From DASQHY01 sp035602605 (lineage in GTDB: Bacteria; Acidobacteriota; Terriglobia; Acidiferrales; UBA7541), in contig DATNLZ010000075.1 of assembly GCA_035602605.1 (NCBI GenBank), positions 45,430-109,429 on the forward strand: 64,000 nucleotides of DNA, written 5' to 3'. Shown piece after piece: positions 50,093-59,186 of the stretch (positions within the stretch are counted from its first letter, which is position 1; each line of letters opens with the position of its first letter). The position numbers were made by a program, and so were the translations under genes. The notes under the pieces are model-generated. The model saw nothing but the letters and a program-made list of their open reading frames with translations, made no database searches and was not told the DNA's origin.

Positions 50093-51556
50093 TCAGGAGT
50101 AGCGGAAGAGGGCCTTGAAGCCGAAGTCCATATGCTGCTGGATGTGGCAGTGGAAGAGGGCGGGGCCGGGCTGGTCGGCGACAAAATCAACAGTGGCGCG
50201 GCCGTAGAAGGGCACGACGATCGTATCCTTAATAATACCGCCGGTGGCCTTGCCGTTGAGGTCCACGAGCTCGAAGAGGTGGCGGTGGAGATGGAGGGGA
50301 TGGGCATCGTCTGTGCGATTGCGGAAAATGAGGCGATGGCGCTTGCCCCGCTCGAGGACGAATTCGTTCTCGTGGGGATATTCCTTGCCGTTGACAAGCC
50401 AGCGGTTAAATTTTCCGGCGCCGCTCGGAATTTTCTCGAAAACCATTTCGATGGTGCGGTCGGGCGCGGGCTGGGCCGCGGGGCGGCCGAACAGAGTGTA
50501 GTCCCAGGAGCTTTTCGGGGGCGTCCAGCGGGGCTCGTCGTGCCGATTGGCATATTCAACGACGATGCCGAGACCGGCGTTGCGAATATTCTCGTTCGTC
50601 GCACCGAGGATCCAGACGCCGGGCTGATTCATCTCGACGATGGCATCCACGCGTTCGCCGGGGCCGATAAAAATAGCTTCGGTGGTTTGGGGAATGGGTA
50701 CGGGGTTGCCGTCGAGGGCGACGATTTGAAAGAGATGGCCCGGAAAAGCAACGCGCTTATTTTCGATGGCACTGGCGTTGAGCAGGTGCACGAGCACGCG
50801 CTGGCCGGGCTTTACGCGGATGGGATCGCCGACGCCGAGAGCTTTGTCATTGATCGAAAAAAGCGCGGAGGCGACTTCGAGGCCGTTGGGGCGGGTGTCA
50901 AGGGTGGTGGGCTTTTCCGGATGGGGCGCACGCGGGTCGTCGTCATCATCGTCCATGGCGTTAGTGAAAAAGGGCTCCCAATCGCGGAGGGCGAGAAAAA
51001 GTTCCTGATCGTACCTTCCGGGATTGTTGGCATTCTCGATAATGAGGAATCCAAACTGACCGGTGTAGGAACCGCGATGGAGGTCGCCGTTCGACATGGC
51101 GTGGGTGTGATACCAGCGCGTGCCCGCGGGCCGCGGCGTGAACTTGAAGCGCCGCCGCTTGTGGGGAGGAATCAAGGGCGTGCCTTCTTCTTCGGCGCCG
51201 TCCACTTCAGCGGGAATCAGAAGGCCGTGCCAGTGAACAAGCTCGGCGGTTTCGGTGTCATTGATTACGTCCACGGTCACGGGGACGCCTTCGCGCATGC
51301 GGAGGATAGGGCCAGGCGAAGAGCCGTTGTAGCCGATAGTGCTGATGATGCGATTGGGAGCGAGCTCGACGGTAACGGGCGCGATTTCGAGCACGATGTC
51401 GGCTTTGCCAGGCTCCTGCGCAGGAGCAGCGGGCGGTACGTGATCCTGCACCTGCTGGGGCATCGGCTGCGACTTCGGCTGGGCGGGGAGGAATTTGGCC
51501 ATGCCGGCTTCGATGGCGGCGAGGGCGGAGAGGTTAAGCAGATCGCGTCGGTTCAT
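50093..51556 (-). CDS. Tat-exported multicopper oxidase
   Basis: A 487-residue three-domain copper oxidase. A twin-arginine signal (MNRRDLLNLSALAAI) is at the N-terminus. All four copper motifs are present: HWHG (LVHWHGLLIP), HTH (RWYHTHAMS), HPLHLHRH and HCHIQQHMDFG. The C-terminal Met of the last motif could be the type 1 copper axial ligand. An Asp-rich segment (DDDDDDPRAP, about residue 215) is unusual and sits near the first to second cupredoxin junction. The family oxidises phenols or metal ions (Cu(I), Mn(II)) with oxygen; substrate unknown. I chose ATG 51556 because it gives the shortest lead before the RR motif. Confidence 0.93.
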   Translation of the reverse strand: MNRRDLLNLSALAAIEAGMAKFLPAQPKSQPMPQQVQDHVPPAAPAQEPGKADIVLEIAPVTVELAPNRIISTIGYNGSSPGPILRMREGVPVTVDVINDTETAELVHWHGLLIPAEVDGAEEEGTPLIPPHKRRRFKFTPRPAGTRWYHTHAMSNGDLHRGSYTGQFGFLIIENANNPGRYDQELFLALRDWEPFFTNAMDDDDDDPRAPHPEKPTTLDTRPNGLEVASALFSINDKALGVGDPIRVKPGQRVLVHLLNASAIENKRVAFPGHLFQIVALDGNPVPIPQTTEAIFIGPGERVDAIVEMNQPGVWILGATNENIRNAGLGIVVEYANRHDEPRWTPPKSSWDYTLFGRPAAQPAPDRTIEMVFEKIPSGAGKFNRWLVNGKEYPHENEFVLERGKRHRLIFRNRTDDAHPLHLHRHLFELVDLNGKATGGIIKDTIVVPFYGRATVDFVADQPGPALFHCHIQQHMDFGFKALFRYS

Positions 51557-51837
51557 GATGACCAAGATGCCGGGGGATCGTTGTTAACCGCGACGTGGCG
51601 GCGAAGATGAAATCTTCTCACGCAGCAAAGGCGCGGACAAGAGGTTCGAGCCGCGCCCTCGCCCTCGGCACAAGAAAACTAGATGCGGATGGTGCGAACG
51701 AGATCGCGAAGTACGCTATGATGAACGAAGGGTTGAGGCAGCGTTCGGGTGCGCCGTGAATTGTCGAGCGGCAACCTGTTGCGGGTCTAGTCCGTCTAAG
51801 GCAATACGAGCCGAAGAGTCTTGGCTGGGACGGTGAG
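51557..51837. other. Divergent promoter region, multicopper oxidase versus MoxR cluster B
   Basis: No gene is seen in these 281 bases. The region must carry promoters for the minus-strand oxidase and the plus-strand DUF4159 gene. I could not find a clear -35/-10 pair, sigma-54 match or copper-type operator by eye. Confidence 0.5.
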
Positions 51838-52713
51838 ATGAAGCTGCACGCCAGAGTTCTTTCAGCGCTTGCGCTCGCGGGGCTGGGCGGATTGCTCGCT
51901 CTTCAGCAATACCCACCGAATCCGCAGTACGGGCGAGAACAGTATCCTCCCAACCAACAGAACGGTATTCCGCAGGGTTATGGTGGGCCATCGCAGCGGC
52001 AAATGTATTCGCCAATGCAGAGCGATGAGAAGGCGGAGTTTTACTGGTCGCGGCTGCGGTACACGTCGAATATGGCCAGTTTCAGTGGCTATGGATACGG
52101 CTACGGGCGTTATGGCGGGCGGTGGTCGACCGATTATCCGAAAGCCGACCGGCAATTCCTGATGGCGCTGCGGCGGTTGACGCGAATTCAGGCGCGATCG
52201 ACCGAGCAAGTGGTGGACCTCAATAGCGATGAGGTCTTCAACTATCCATGGATTTACGCGGTGCAAGTGCAGAGCTGGTCCTTCACCGAAGAGCAAGCCA
52301 AGCGCCTGCGCGAATATCTGATGAAGGGTGGCTTCCTGATGGTGGACGATTTCCACGGCACCGCAGACTGGGATGCGTTCATGAACGGAATGCGGATGGC
52401 GTTGCCGGATCGTCCGGTCGAGGACCTGGATAACAACGACGAGATTTTTCACGTGCTGTATGACCTGGGCGAGCGTTTTCAGGTGCCGGGAGAACAGTAC
52501 GTGAGAACGGGCAGGACGTATGAGAAGGATGGATACGTGCCGAAGTGGCGGGCGATTCGCGACGATAAGGGCCGAGTGATCGTGGCGATTTGCCACAACA
52601 TGCATTTGGGCGATGCGTGGGAGTGGGCAGACACGGCCGAATATCCGGAAGAGTTTGCATCCATGGCTTTCCGCGTGGGGCTGAACTACATCATCTATGG
52701 AATGACGCACTGA
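51838..52713 (+). CDS. Exported DUF4159 domain protein, first gene of MoxR cluster B
   Basis: A 291-residue protein with an N-terminal signal-like segment (about 5-22), a Pro/Gln/Tyr/Gly-rich stretch (about 23-100, with repeated QYPPN and GYGYGRYGG motifs), and a DUF4159 domain (about 100-290; YWSRLRYTSNMASF, YPWIYAVQVQSWSF and FLMVDDFHGTADWDAF). DUF4159 recurs in MoxR/BatA neighbourhoods and may have a glutamine-amidotransferase-like fold; function unknown. ATG 51838 follows GGTGAG. The next gene starts 45 bases later. Confidence 0.88.
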   Translation: MKLHARVLSALALAGLGGLLALQQYPPNPQYGREQYPPNQQNGIPQGYGGPSQRQMYSPMQSDEKAEFYWSRLRYTSNMASFSGYGYGYGRYGGRWSTDYPKADRQFLMALRRLTRIQARSTEQVVDLNSDEVFNYPWIYAVQVQSWSFTEEQAKRLREYLMKGGFLMVDDFHGTADWDAFMNGMRMALPDRPVEDLDNNDEIFHVLYDLGERFQVPGEQYVRTGRTYEKDGYVPKWRAIRDDKGRVIVAICHNMHLGDAWEWADTAEYPEEFASMAFRVGLNYIIYGMTH

Positions 52714-52757
52714 GGCCGACTGGACTCTCCGTTCTCGGCTTCACCGCGGTCCAAGAC

Positions 52758-55016
52758 ATGTTTCAATTCTTTTTCAAGTATCCGCGCACGATTTTCTCCA
52801 AGGGACAATTTGTGTTGCTGTGCGGCTGGCCGAAGTGGACGCTTTTCTTGTTGGCACTGGCGGCTGCGGCGGGGCTTGCGTGGGTGATTCGATCACGAGT
52901 GATGCGAGATGTACGCGGCGTGAGACGAACGCAAGCGGGAGTGATCTGGCTGCTACAGACGCTCGTGGTGACGCTGGTGCTTGTGCTTTTGTGGAAGCCT
53001 TCGATCATGATCGCAGAACTCAGGCCGCAGCAGAACATCATTGCGCTCGTCGTGGACGACTCGCGGAGCATGGGGATTACGGAGAACGGAACGACGAGGC
53101 AAGCGGCGGCGGTGAAGGCGCTCGAGGGCGGACTGCTCGATAAGCTAAAGGAAACATTTGTGACGCGGCTTTACCGTTTGGATAGCCACGCGACGCGGAT
53201 GGAGAGCCTCGCCGAGTTGCACGCTTCCGCTCCTGCCACCCATATCGGAGAGAGCTTGAAGCAACTGGTGGCGGAGACAAGCGATCTGCCGATTGGAGCG
53301 CTGGTCCTGCTGAGCGACGGGTCAGATAATTCGGGCGGAATCGATCTGAAGACGATCAGCGCGCTGCGAAACCGCCGGATCCCCGTGCACGCGGTTGGCT
53401 TTGGCGCGGAGCACGCGTTTCGCGACGTAGAGATGGATGATGCCAATGTCGCGGCGCGGGTGCTGCCGGAATCGCGCCTTGCGGCGAGGGTCAGTTTTCA
53501 TCAGCGAGGATACCTCGGACGGCGGTCGACGCTTTCGGTGCGCGACGGAGACAAAGTGCTAGTATCGCGCGAGGTCACGTTCGGAGGCGAAGGCAAAATC
53601 CAGACGGAGACGCTTCTTTTTAACGCGGGCGCGGCGGGAGCGAAGGAATACCGGTTTTCGATTGATACGCTTCCGGACGAAGAGAACAAGGCCAATAACA
53701 CCATTATACGAAATGTGAACGTGGAGTCCGGAAAGCGGCGCGTGCTGTACGTGGAAGGCGAGCCGCGGTGGGAATACAAGTTTATTCGGCGCGCGGAGGA
53801 TGACGATCCGATCATTCACGTCGCGTCGATGATGCGGACGACGGAGAACAAGATATACCGGCAGGGCGTTGCGGACGCGAAGGAGCTGGCCGATGGATTT
53901 CCGGTGCGGGCCGAGGAGCTGTTCGGCTTTCAAGGCCTGATTCTCGGATCGGTTGAGGCGGGGTACTTCACGTCGAATCAACTTGAACTGATTCGCGAGT
54001 TTGTGGACCGGCGCGGAGGGGGACTGCTGCTGCTCGGCGGGCGGCTTGGGCTGGCCGATGGAGGCTGGGGGCAATCGAGCATTGCGGAGCTGATTCCGAC
54101 TTCGCTACCAAGCGGCAAGACCACATTCGAGCGAGCGCCCTCAACTGTGGAGCTGACGTCCGCGGGAACAGATAATTTGATCTGCCGGCTCGTGGACGAC
54201 CCTGGACGCAACGCGGAACAGTGGAAAAAGCTACCGTACCTCGCGGATCATCAACAGCCAGGCGCGCCGAAGCCGGGGGCGGCGGTTCTGGCGCTGTCGA
54301 TCAACGGAGGGCGAAGAGCTCCGCTCCTAATTACGGAAAATTATGGACGAGGGCGGACGGCTATTCTGGCGACGGGCGGGACGTGGCGCTGGCAGATGAA
54401 CCAGCCGGTCGGGGACACGAGCCACGACATGTTCTGGCGGCAATTGCTGCGGTGGCTTGTGGCGGACACACACGATCATGTGGTCGCGTCGGTCGCCAGC
54501 GAAATGCTTTTTGACGAGGGTAGCGTGCGGCTGGCGGCCGAAGTGCGCGACAAGGACTATTTGCCCGCCGCGGATGCGAGCGTTGAGGCGAACATCCTGG
54601 GTCCCGGCGGAATCGCGACAAACGTGAGACTGGCCCCGTCAGCGGATACTGCCGGAACATTCCAGGCGGAATGGACTGCGGAGAAGCCGGGATCGTATGT
54701 GGCGGAAATCGTCGCGCGGCGAGGGACTGAAGAAGTCGGGCGGGATACGGCTGCGTTCGAGCGGGTCGACGGAGCCGCAGAGAATTTTCATACAGAGCAG
54801 AATCGCGAATTACTAGACAGTCTTGCTTCGCAAACGGGCGGTCGGTACTGGCGGCCTGAAGAACTCTCCAAACTTAGCAGCGAGATTCCATACTCCGCGG
54901 CGGGGATCACCATGCGGGAGAGGAAGCCGCTGTGGAACATGCCTATCGTGTTCTTGATAATTTTGGCGTTGCGAGCGGGCGAGTGGCTGTTGCGGCGCAG
55001 GTGGGGAATCGTGTGA
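52758..55016 (+). CDS. Large vWA-domain membrane protein (cluster B)
   Basis: A 752-residue protein. Two N-terminal membrane helices (about 25-45 and 65-85) precede a vWA-like domain with a MIDAS motif (VVDDSRSMG, DxSxS) at about 103, then a beta-sandwich region, a GATase1-like domain (about 430-520; GFQGLILGSVEAGYFT, RRGGGLLLLGGRLGL), and another beta-rich region with a C-terminal helix (about 725-745). This layout matches large BatA-like vWA/glutamine-amidotransferase-like proteins linked to MoxR. ATG 52758 is used because the open frame upstream overlaps the DUF4159 gene. The next gene overlaps by four bases. Confidence 0.88.
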   Translation: MFQFFFKYPRTIFSKGQFVLLCGWPKWTLFLLALAAAAGLAWVIRSRVMRDVRGVRRTQAGVIWLLQTLVVTLVLVLLWKPSIMIAELRPQQNIIALVVDDSRSMGITENGTTRQAAAVKALEGGLLDKLKETFVTRLYRLDSHATRMESLAELHASAPATHIGESLKQLVAETSDLPIGALVLLSDGSDNSGGIDLKTISALRNRRIPVHAVGFGAEHAFRDVEMDDANVAARVLPESRLAARVSFHQRGYLGRRSTLSVRDGDKVLVSREVTFGGEGKIQTETLLFNAGAAGAKEYRFSIDTLPDEENKANNTIIRNVNVESGKRRVLYVEGEPRWEYKFIRRAEDDDPIIHVASMMRTTENKIYRQGVADAKELADGFPVRAEELFGFQGLILGSVEAGYFTSNQLELIREFVDRRGGGLLLLGGRLGLADGGWGQSSIAELIPTSLPSGKTTFERAPSTVELTSAGTDNLICRLVDDPGRNAEQWKKLPYLADHQQPGAPKPGAAVLALSINGGRRAPLLITENYGRGRTAILATGGTWRWQMNQPVGDTSHDMFWRQLLRWLVADTHDHVVASVASEMLFDEGSVRLAAEVRDKDYLPAADASVEANILGPGGIATNVRLAPSADTAGTFQAEWTAEKPGSYVAEIVARRGTEEVGRDTAAFERVDGAAENFHTEQNRELLDSLASQTGGRYWRPEELSKLSSEIPYSAAGITMRERKPLWNMPIVFLIILALRAGEWLLRRRWGIV

Positions 55017-55954
55017 GGGCCGTGCTGCTAAGCATCGTGGTGGCATTGCTCATTTTGTCTGCAGCGCCGGCGCGTGCGGGCGTTTATTACCTGACCGTGG
55101 CGGGACTCGGCGGAGAGCCGAATTACGAGCAACGGTTTACCGGACTGGCGACGGAATTGGATCGTGTGTTCAAGTCCGCCGGCGCGAACGTACACGTCAT
55201 CACGTTAACGGGAAAGGAAGCGACGCGGGAGCGGCTGAACGCGACGATCGCGAAAATAGCGGGCGAAGCGAAGCCGGGAGATGACTTCGTGCTGGTTTTG
55301 ATCGGGCACGGATCGTTCGACGGGGTCGAGTACAAGTTCAACCTCGTGGGGCCGGACATTTCTGGCGGAGAGCTTGCGACGCTGTGCGATCGAGTCCCGT
55401 CGAAGCGGCAGTTGATTGTGAATACGACGAGTTCGAGCGGCGGCTCGTTTGCAGCACTGAAGAAAGCGGGGCGGGCGGTGATCGCGGCTACCAAGAGCGG
55501 CACGGAGAGGAACGCGACCGTGTTTGCGCGCTATTGGGTGGAGGCGCTCGAAGATCCGACGGCGGACCAGGACAAGAACGAGACCATCAGCGCGCTCGAG
55601 ACATTCCAGTATGCGGCGCAGAAGACCGCGAGTTTTTACGAGTCGCAGAAGCGGCTGGCGACCGAGCATGCGATGTTTGAGGACACGGGCAAGGGACCAC
55701 CGGTGCGCGAGGTTTCCAGCGAAACCGGCGAGGGAAGATTGGTTTCAAATTTCACGCTGCTGCGCCTGGGTGGGAACCTGAAAGCAGCGAACGATCCGGC
55801 AAAACGGGATCTGCTCGCAAAAAGGGAGCAGCTCGAGCAGGAGATTGACGAGCTGAAGTATCGCAAGGCGGCGATGCCCCCGGGGGAATACAAGACCAAG
55901 CTCACCGCAGTGCTGGTGGAGCTGGCGACGATTCAGAAGGAACTCGATAAGTGA
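55013..55954 (+). CDS. Exported caspase-fold-like protein with the catalytic Cys replaced (cluster B)
   Basis: A 313-residue protein with a signal peptide (about 1-22, ending RA-GVYYL). The body has the layout of clan CD peptidases (caspase/C13): the His strand VLVLIGHGSF (His99) and, 41 residues later, LIVNTTSSSGGSF, where the catalytic Cys is expected but Ser140 is found. So peptidase activity of the classical type is doubtful; it could be a binding pseudo-enzyme, or use Ser. The C-terminal part (about 255-310) is a charged coiled coil. GTG 55013 overlaps the vWA gene stop (GTGA). No family match beyond fold-level resemblance is claimed. Confidence 0.72.
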   Translation: MRAVLLSIVVALLILSAAPARAGVYYLTVAGLGGEPNYEQRFTGLATELDRVFKSAGANVHVITLTGKEATRERLNATIAKIAGEAKPGDDFVLVLIGHGSFDGVEYKFNLVGPDISGGELATLCDRVPSKRQLIVNTTSSSGGSFAALKKAGRAVIAATKSGTERNATVFARYWVEALEDPTADQDKNETISALETFQYAAQKTASFYESQKRLATEHAMFEDTGKGPPVREVSSETGEGRLVSNFTLLRLGGNLKAANDPAKRDLLAKREQLEQEIDELKYRKAAMPPGEYKTKLTAVLVELATIQKELDK

Positions 55955-58155
55955 AATACGGGATTCGAGTTTGCATCCTCTTGCTGCTTACGACAGGCTC
56001 CGCGGCGCGTGCGGCCACGCCCGAGGAGTGCCACACGCTGCGCAAGCATGGGCGTCGGGAGCAAGCTGCGAGGTGCTACCTCGCGCTGACGAGAACGAAT
56101 GATGCGTATCTCCGCGCGGAGGGCGACTGGGGACTCGAGCGGTATCCGGAAGCAAATAACGAATTCCGCGCGGCGGTGAAGCAGGCAGACGGCAACGCGA
56201 TGTATCGCGTGCGTTGGGGACGCTTGCTGCGCGAGCGGTTCAACAACGCGGACGGGGAGGAACTCTTCCGCGAGGCGCTCGAGCGCGACCCGCGCAACGC
56301 GCAGGCTTTGTTGGGGCTGGCACTGGTGAGCGCGGACAGATTTGACGATCAGGCGGTCGTTTATGCGATGAAGTCGCTGGCGATCGATCCGAAACTCGTC
56401 GAGGCGCATGAATTGATGGCGAAACTCGCGCTCGAGAATTCGGCTCCCAACGCCGCGGTGGCGCAAGCGAACGAAGCGCTTAAACTCGCGCCAGATGCGC
56501 TGGATGCGATGGCTACTCACGCGGCGGTGGAACTGTTGGTGGACCGCTCGCCAGACGCGTGGCTCGCGAAAATGCTGTCGGTAAATTCGACGTACGGGCG
56601 GGGATACGCGGAGGTCGCGCATCATCTGGTGCTGAATCGGCGGTACGACGACGGCGTGGCGTATTATCGCAAGGCGATTGAGCTTGATCCGCAGCTTTGT
56701 ACGGCACGCACGCAGCTCGGAATCAGTTTGATGCGCATGGGGCAGGAGGACGAGCCGCGGCGGCAGCTCGAGGTGTGCTACGCGAACGGCTATCGCGATG
56801 CGGCGACGGTAAACAGCCTGCGGCTGCTAGATAGTTACAAGAAATTCGTCACGTTCAAGGATGACACCGTGATCCTGAAGCTTCACAAGAACGAGGCGGA
56901 GCTGCTGCGACCTTACTTTGAGAGGGTGTTGAAGCGAGCCATGACGACGTACGAGAACAAATACAAGGTGAAGCTCGCGGACCCCGTGCAGGTGGAGGTG
57001 TATCCGGACCACGAGGATTTTGCGGTGCGCACACTGGGAATGCCGGGGCTCGGCGCACTCGGCGTGACGTTCGGCACGGTAATTGCGATGGACAGTCCGT
57101 CGGGACGCAAGCCGGGAGATTTTCATTGGGCCAGCACGCTGTGGCACGAGATGAGCCACGTTTACATTCTCGCGGCGACGAATCATCGCGTGCCGCGGTG
57201 GTTCACCGAAGGGCTAGCCGTGCACGAAGAAACGGAAGCGTCGCCGGAATGGGGCGACCGGATGACACCGGAAATTCTCGTGGCGATTCGCGACAAAAAG
57301 CTCCTGCCCGTAGCGGAACTCGATCGTGGGTTTGTGCGGCCGTCGTACGCGACGCAGGTCATCGTTTCTTATTATCAGGCGGGGCGAATCTGCGATTACA
57401 TCAAGGGCCGTTGGGGCGACGACAAGCTGCTCGACATGGTGCACGCGTTCGCGGAGAAAAAGACGACAACGGAGGCGATTCAAGGAACGATGGGAATGCC
57501 GCCGGAGGAGTTCGACAAGGAGTTCCTGGCATGGCTGGACAAAGATATCGGGAAAACAGCGGCGAGCTTTGACGAGTGGCGGCGGAACTTGAAGTCACTG
57601 GCGGAAATGGCGAAAGAGAAGAAATTCGATGAAGTGGTGAAAGAGGGCGAGAAGGTCCGCGGCTTGTATCCCGATTATGTGTACAACGCGAATGCTTACG
57701 AGTTCGTGGCGCAAGCGAACCTGGCGCAGGGAAACAAGCGCGCCGCCGCTGCGGCGCTTGCAGACTACCAGAGGCATGGCGGACACGATCCTGGGACGTT
57801 GACGGAGCTCGCGTCGCTCGAGGCAGAACTTGGAGAAAACAGTGAGGCCGCTGCAACGCTGGATCGTATCAACTACATTTATCCGATGACCGAAGAACTT
57901 CATCGGAAACTCGGAAACCTGTGGTTCGGACTCGGCGATTATCCGGGTGCGATTCGCGAGTATGGCGCGGCGGTGGCGATGCATCCGCTCGACAAAGCGT
58001 CGGCACAATTTAATTTGGCAAGGGCTTATTACGCGACAGGACAAATCGAGCGTGCTAAGGAAACGGTGCTGCTGGCACTCGAGGCAGCACCAGGATTTCG
58101 CCCGGCGCAAGAGTTGTTGCTGCAAATCGAAGATGCGAAGAAAGGGAAATCCTAA
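55951..58155 (+). CDS. Exported TPR protein with gluzincin metallopeptidase domain (cluster B)
   Basis: A 734-residue protein with a signal peptide (about 1-22). TPR-type repeats fill about 55-280, a peptidase MA-like domain about 290-530, and further TPR repeats about 550-730. The zinc site HEMSH (His399, Glu400, His403) is followed by Glu420 in RWFTEGLAVHEE, the third ligand of gluzincins, so the active site appears complete. It may process or inspect envelope proteins. GTG 55951 overlaps the caspase-like gene stop (GTGA). The MoxR gene follows immediately. Confidence 0.88.
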   Translation: MKYGIRVCILLLLTTGSAARAATPEECHTLRKHGRREQAARCYLALTRTNDAYLRAEGDWGLERYPEANNEFRAAVKQADGNAMYRVRWGRLLRERFNNADGEELFREALERDPRNAQALLGLALVSADRFDDQAVVYAMKSLAIDPKLVEAHELMAKLALENSAPNAAVAQANEALKLAPDALDAMATHAAVELLVDRSPDAWLAKMLSVNSTYGRGYAEVAHHLVLNRRYDDGVAYYRKAIELDPQLCTARTQLGISLMRMGQEDEPRRQLEVCYANGYRDAATVNSLRLLDSYKKFVTFKDDTVILKLHKNEAELLRPYFERVLKRAMTTYENKYKVKLADPVQVEVYPDHEDFAVRTLGMPGLGALGVTFGTVIAMDSPSGRKPGDFHWASTLWHEMSHVYILAATNHRVPRWFTEGLAVHEETEASPEWGDRMTPEILVAIRDKKLLPVAELDRGFVRPSYATQVIVSYYQAGRICDYIKGRWGDDKLLDMVHAFAEKKTTTEAIQGTMGMPPEEFDKEFLAWLDKDIGKTAASFDEWRRNLKSLAEMAKEKKFDEVVKEGEKVRGLYPDYVYNANAYEFVAQANLAQGNKRAAAAALADYQRHGGHDPGTLTELASLEAELGENSEAAATLDRINYIYPMTEELHRKLGNLWFGLGDYPGAIREYGAAVAMHPLDKASAQFNLARAYYATGQIERAKETVLLALEAAPGFRPAQELLLQIEDAKKGKS

Positions 58156-59184
58156 ATGGCGACCCCCGCTGAAATCAGCACCGAATCCGCGGACTTGAAG
58201 CGGCGGATCGAGCGGTTCTACGCGGTGCGCGACGGCATTCTCGCGCAAGTGCGGCAAGTGATCGTGGGGCAAGAGGAGGTACTGGAGCAGATTCTGATCG
58301 CGCTGTTCGTCGGCGGGCACTGCTTGATTACCGGTCTGCCGGGGACGGCGAAGACGCTGATGGTGCGCGCGATCGCGCAGACGCTCGGGCTCGTGTTCCG
58401 GCGAATCCAGTTCACGCCGGATTTGATGCCCTCGGACATTACCGGCACGGACATTATTGAAGAGGATCCGACGACTGGGCATCGGCGCTGGACATTTGTG
58501 CCAGGGCCGATTTTCGGAAATGTGCTGCTGGCGGACGAAATCAACCGCACGCCGCCAAAGACTCAGTCCGCGCTGCTCGAAGCGATGCAGGAACTTTCGT
58601 GCACGGTGCGCGGGAACCATTACAAATTGCCCGCACCGTTCTTTGTGCTCGCGACGCAGAATCCCATCGAGCTCGAAGGTACGTACCCACTGCCGGAGGC
58701 GCAGCTCGACCGTTTCTTGTTCAACACGGTGCTGGACTATCTGAGTGCAGACGATGAACTGAAGGTGGTCGAGCTTACGACGACGACCCGTGGGGCACAG
58801 GTGGAAGCGGTCACGAACGCCGAGGAGATTCTCGACTTCCAGCAGCTTGTGCGCATGGTGCCGATCGCGGACTCGGTGGCGCGGTACGTCGTGAAGCTCG
58901 TGCGGGCCACGCGGCATACCAGCGGAATCGCGCCCGACTTCATTAAGAAGTATGTGAACTACGGCGCTAGCGTGCGCGCGGCGCAGTTCATCGTGCTTTC
59001 AGCAAAGGCGCGGGCCCTGGTGCGAAGGCGGTATCATGTCGCGTACGAGGATGTCACCGCGCTGGCTGTGCCGGTATTGCGGCATCGCATTCTGCTGAAC
59101 TTTCACGCCGAATCCGATCGCATTGCGGAGGACGAGATTTTGCGGCGGCTCCTCGAACAAATGCCTCCGCCAAAGGAAGCGTAA
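58156..59184 (+). CDS. MoxR-family AAA+ ATPase (cluster B)
   Basis: A 342-residue AAA+ ATPase with an N-terminal helical extension, Walker A GLPGTAKT, FRRIQFTPDLMPSDITGTD, Walker B LLADEINRTPPKTQSALLEA, sensor 1 VLATQNPIELEGTYPLPEAQ and a C-terminal lid. It is a paralogue of the cluster A ATPase but has a longer N-terminus and a more classical MoxR core. MoxR ATPases work with vWA proteins, three of which lie beside it. ATG 58156 directly follows the stop of the metallopeptidase gene. Confidence 0.95.
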   Translation: MATPAEISTESADLKRRIERFYAVRDGILAQVRQVIVGQEEVLEQILIALFVGGHCLITGLPGTAKTLMVRAIAQTLGLVFRRIQFTPDLMPSDITGTDIIEEDPTTGHRRWTFVPGPIFGNVLLADEINRTPPKTQSALLEAMQELSCTVRGNHYKLPAPFFVLATQNPIELEGTYPLPEAQLDRFLFNTVLDYLSADDELKVVELTTTTRGAQVEAVTNAEEILDFQQLVRMVPIADSVARYVVKLVRATRHTSGIAPDFIKKYVNYGASVRAAQFIVLSAKARALVRRRYHVAYEDVTALAVPVLRHRILLNFHAESDRIAEDEILRRLLEQMPPPKEA

Positions 59185-59186
59185 GC

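Noticed and set aside
50015..51610. 531-codon open frame on the plus strand opposite the multicopper oxidase
   Set aside because: The minus-strand frame has all copper motifs and a Tat signal; the opposite frame is repetitive in V, G, A, D and E without any domain, as expected from GC-rich codon bias.
57595..58917. 440-codon minus-strand frame across the metallopeptidase and MoxR genes
   Set aside because: The plus strand carries complete Walker motifs and zinc ligands through this stretch; the antisense frame has no coherent domain.
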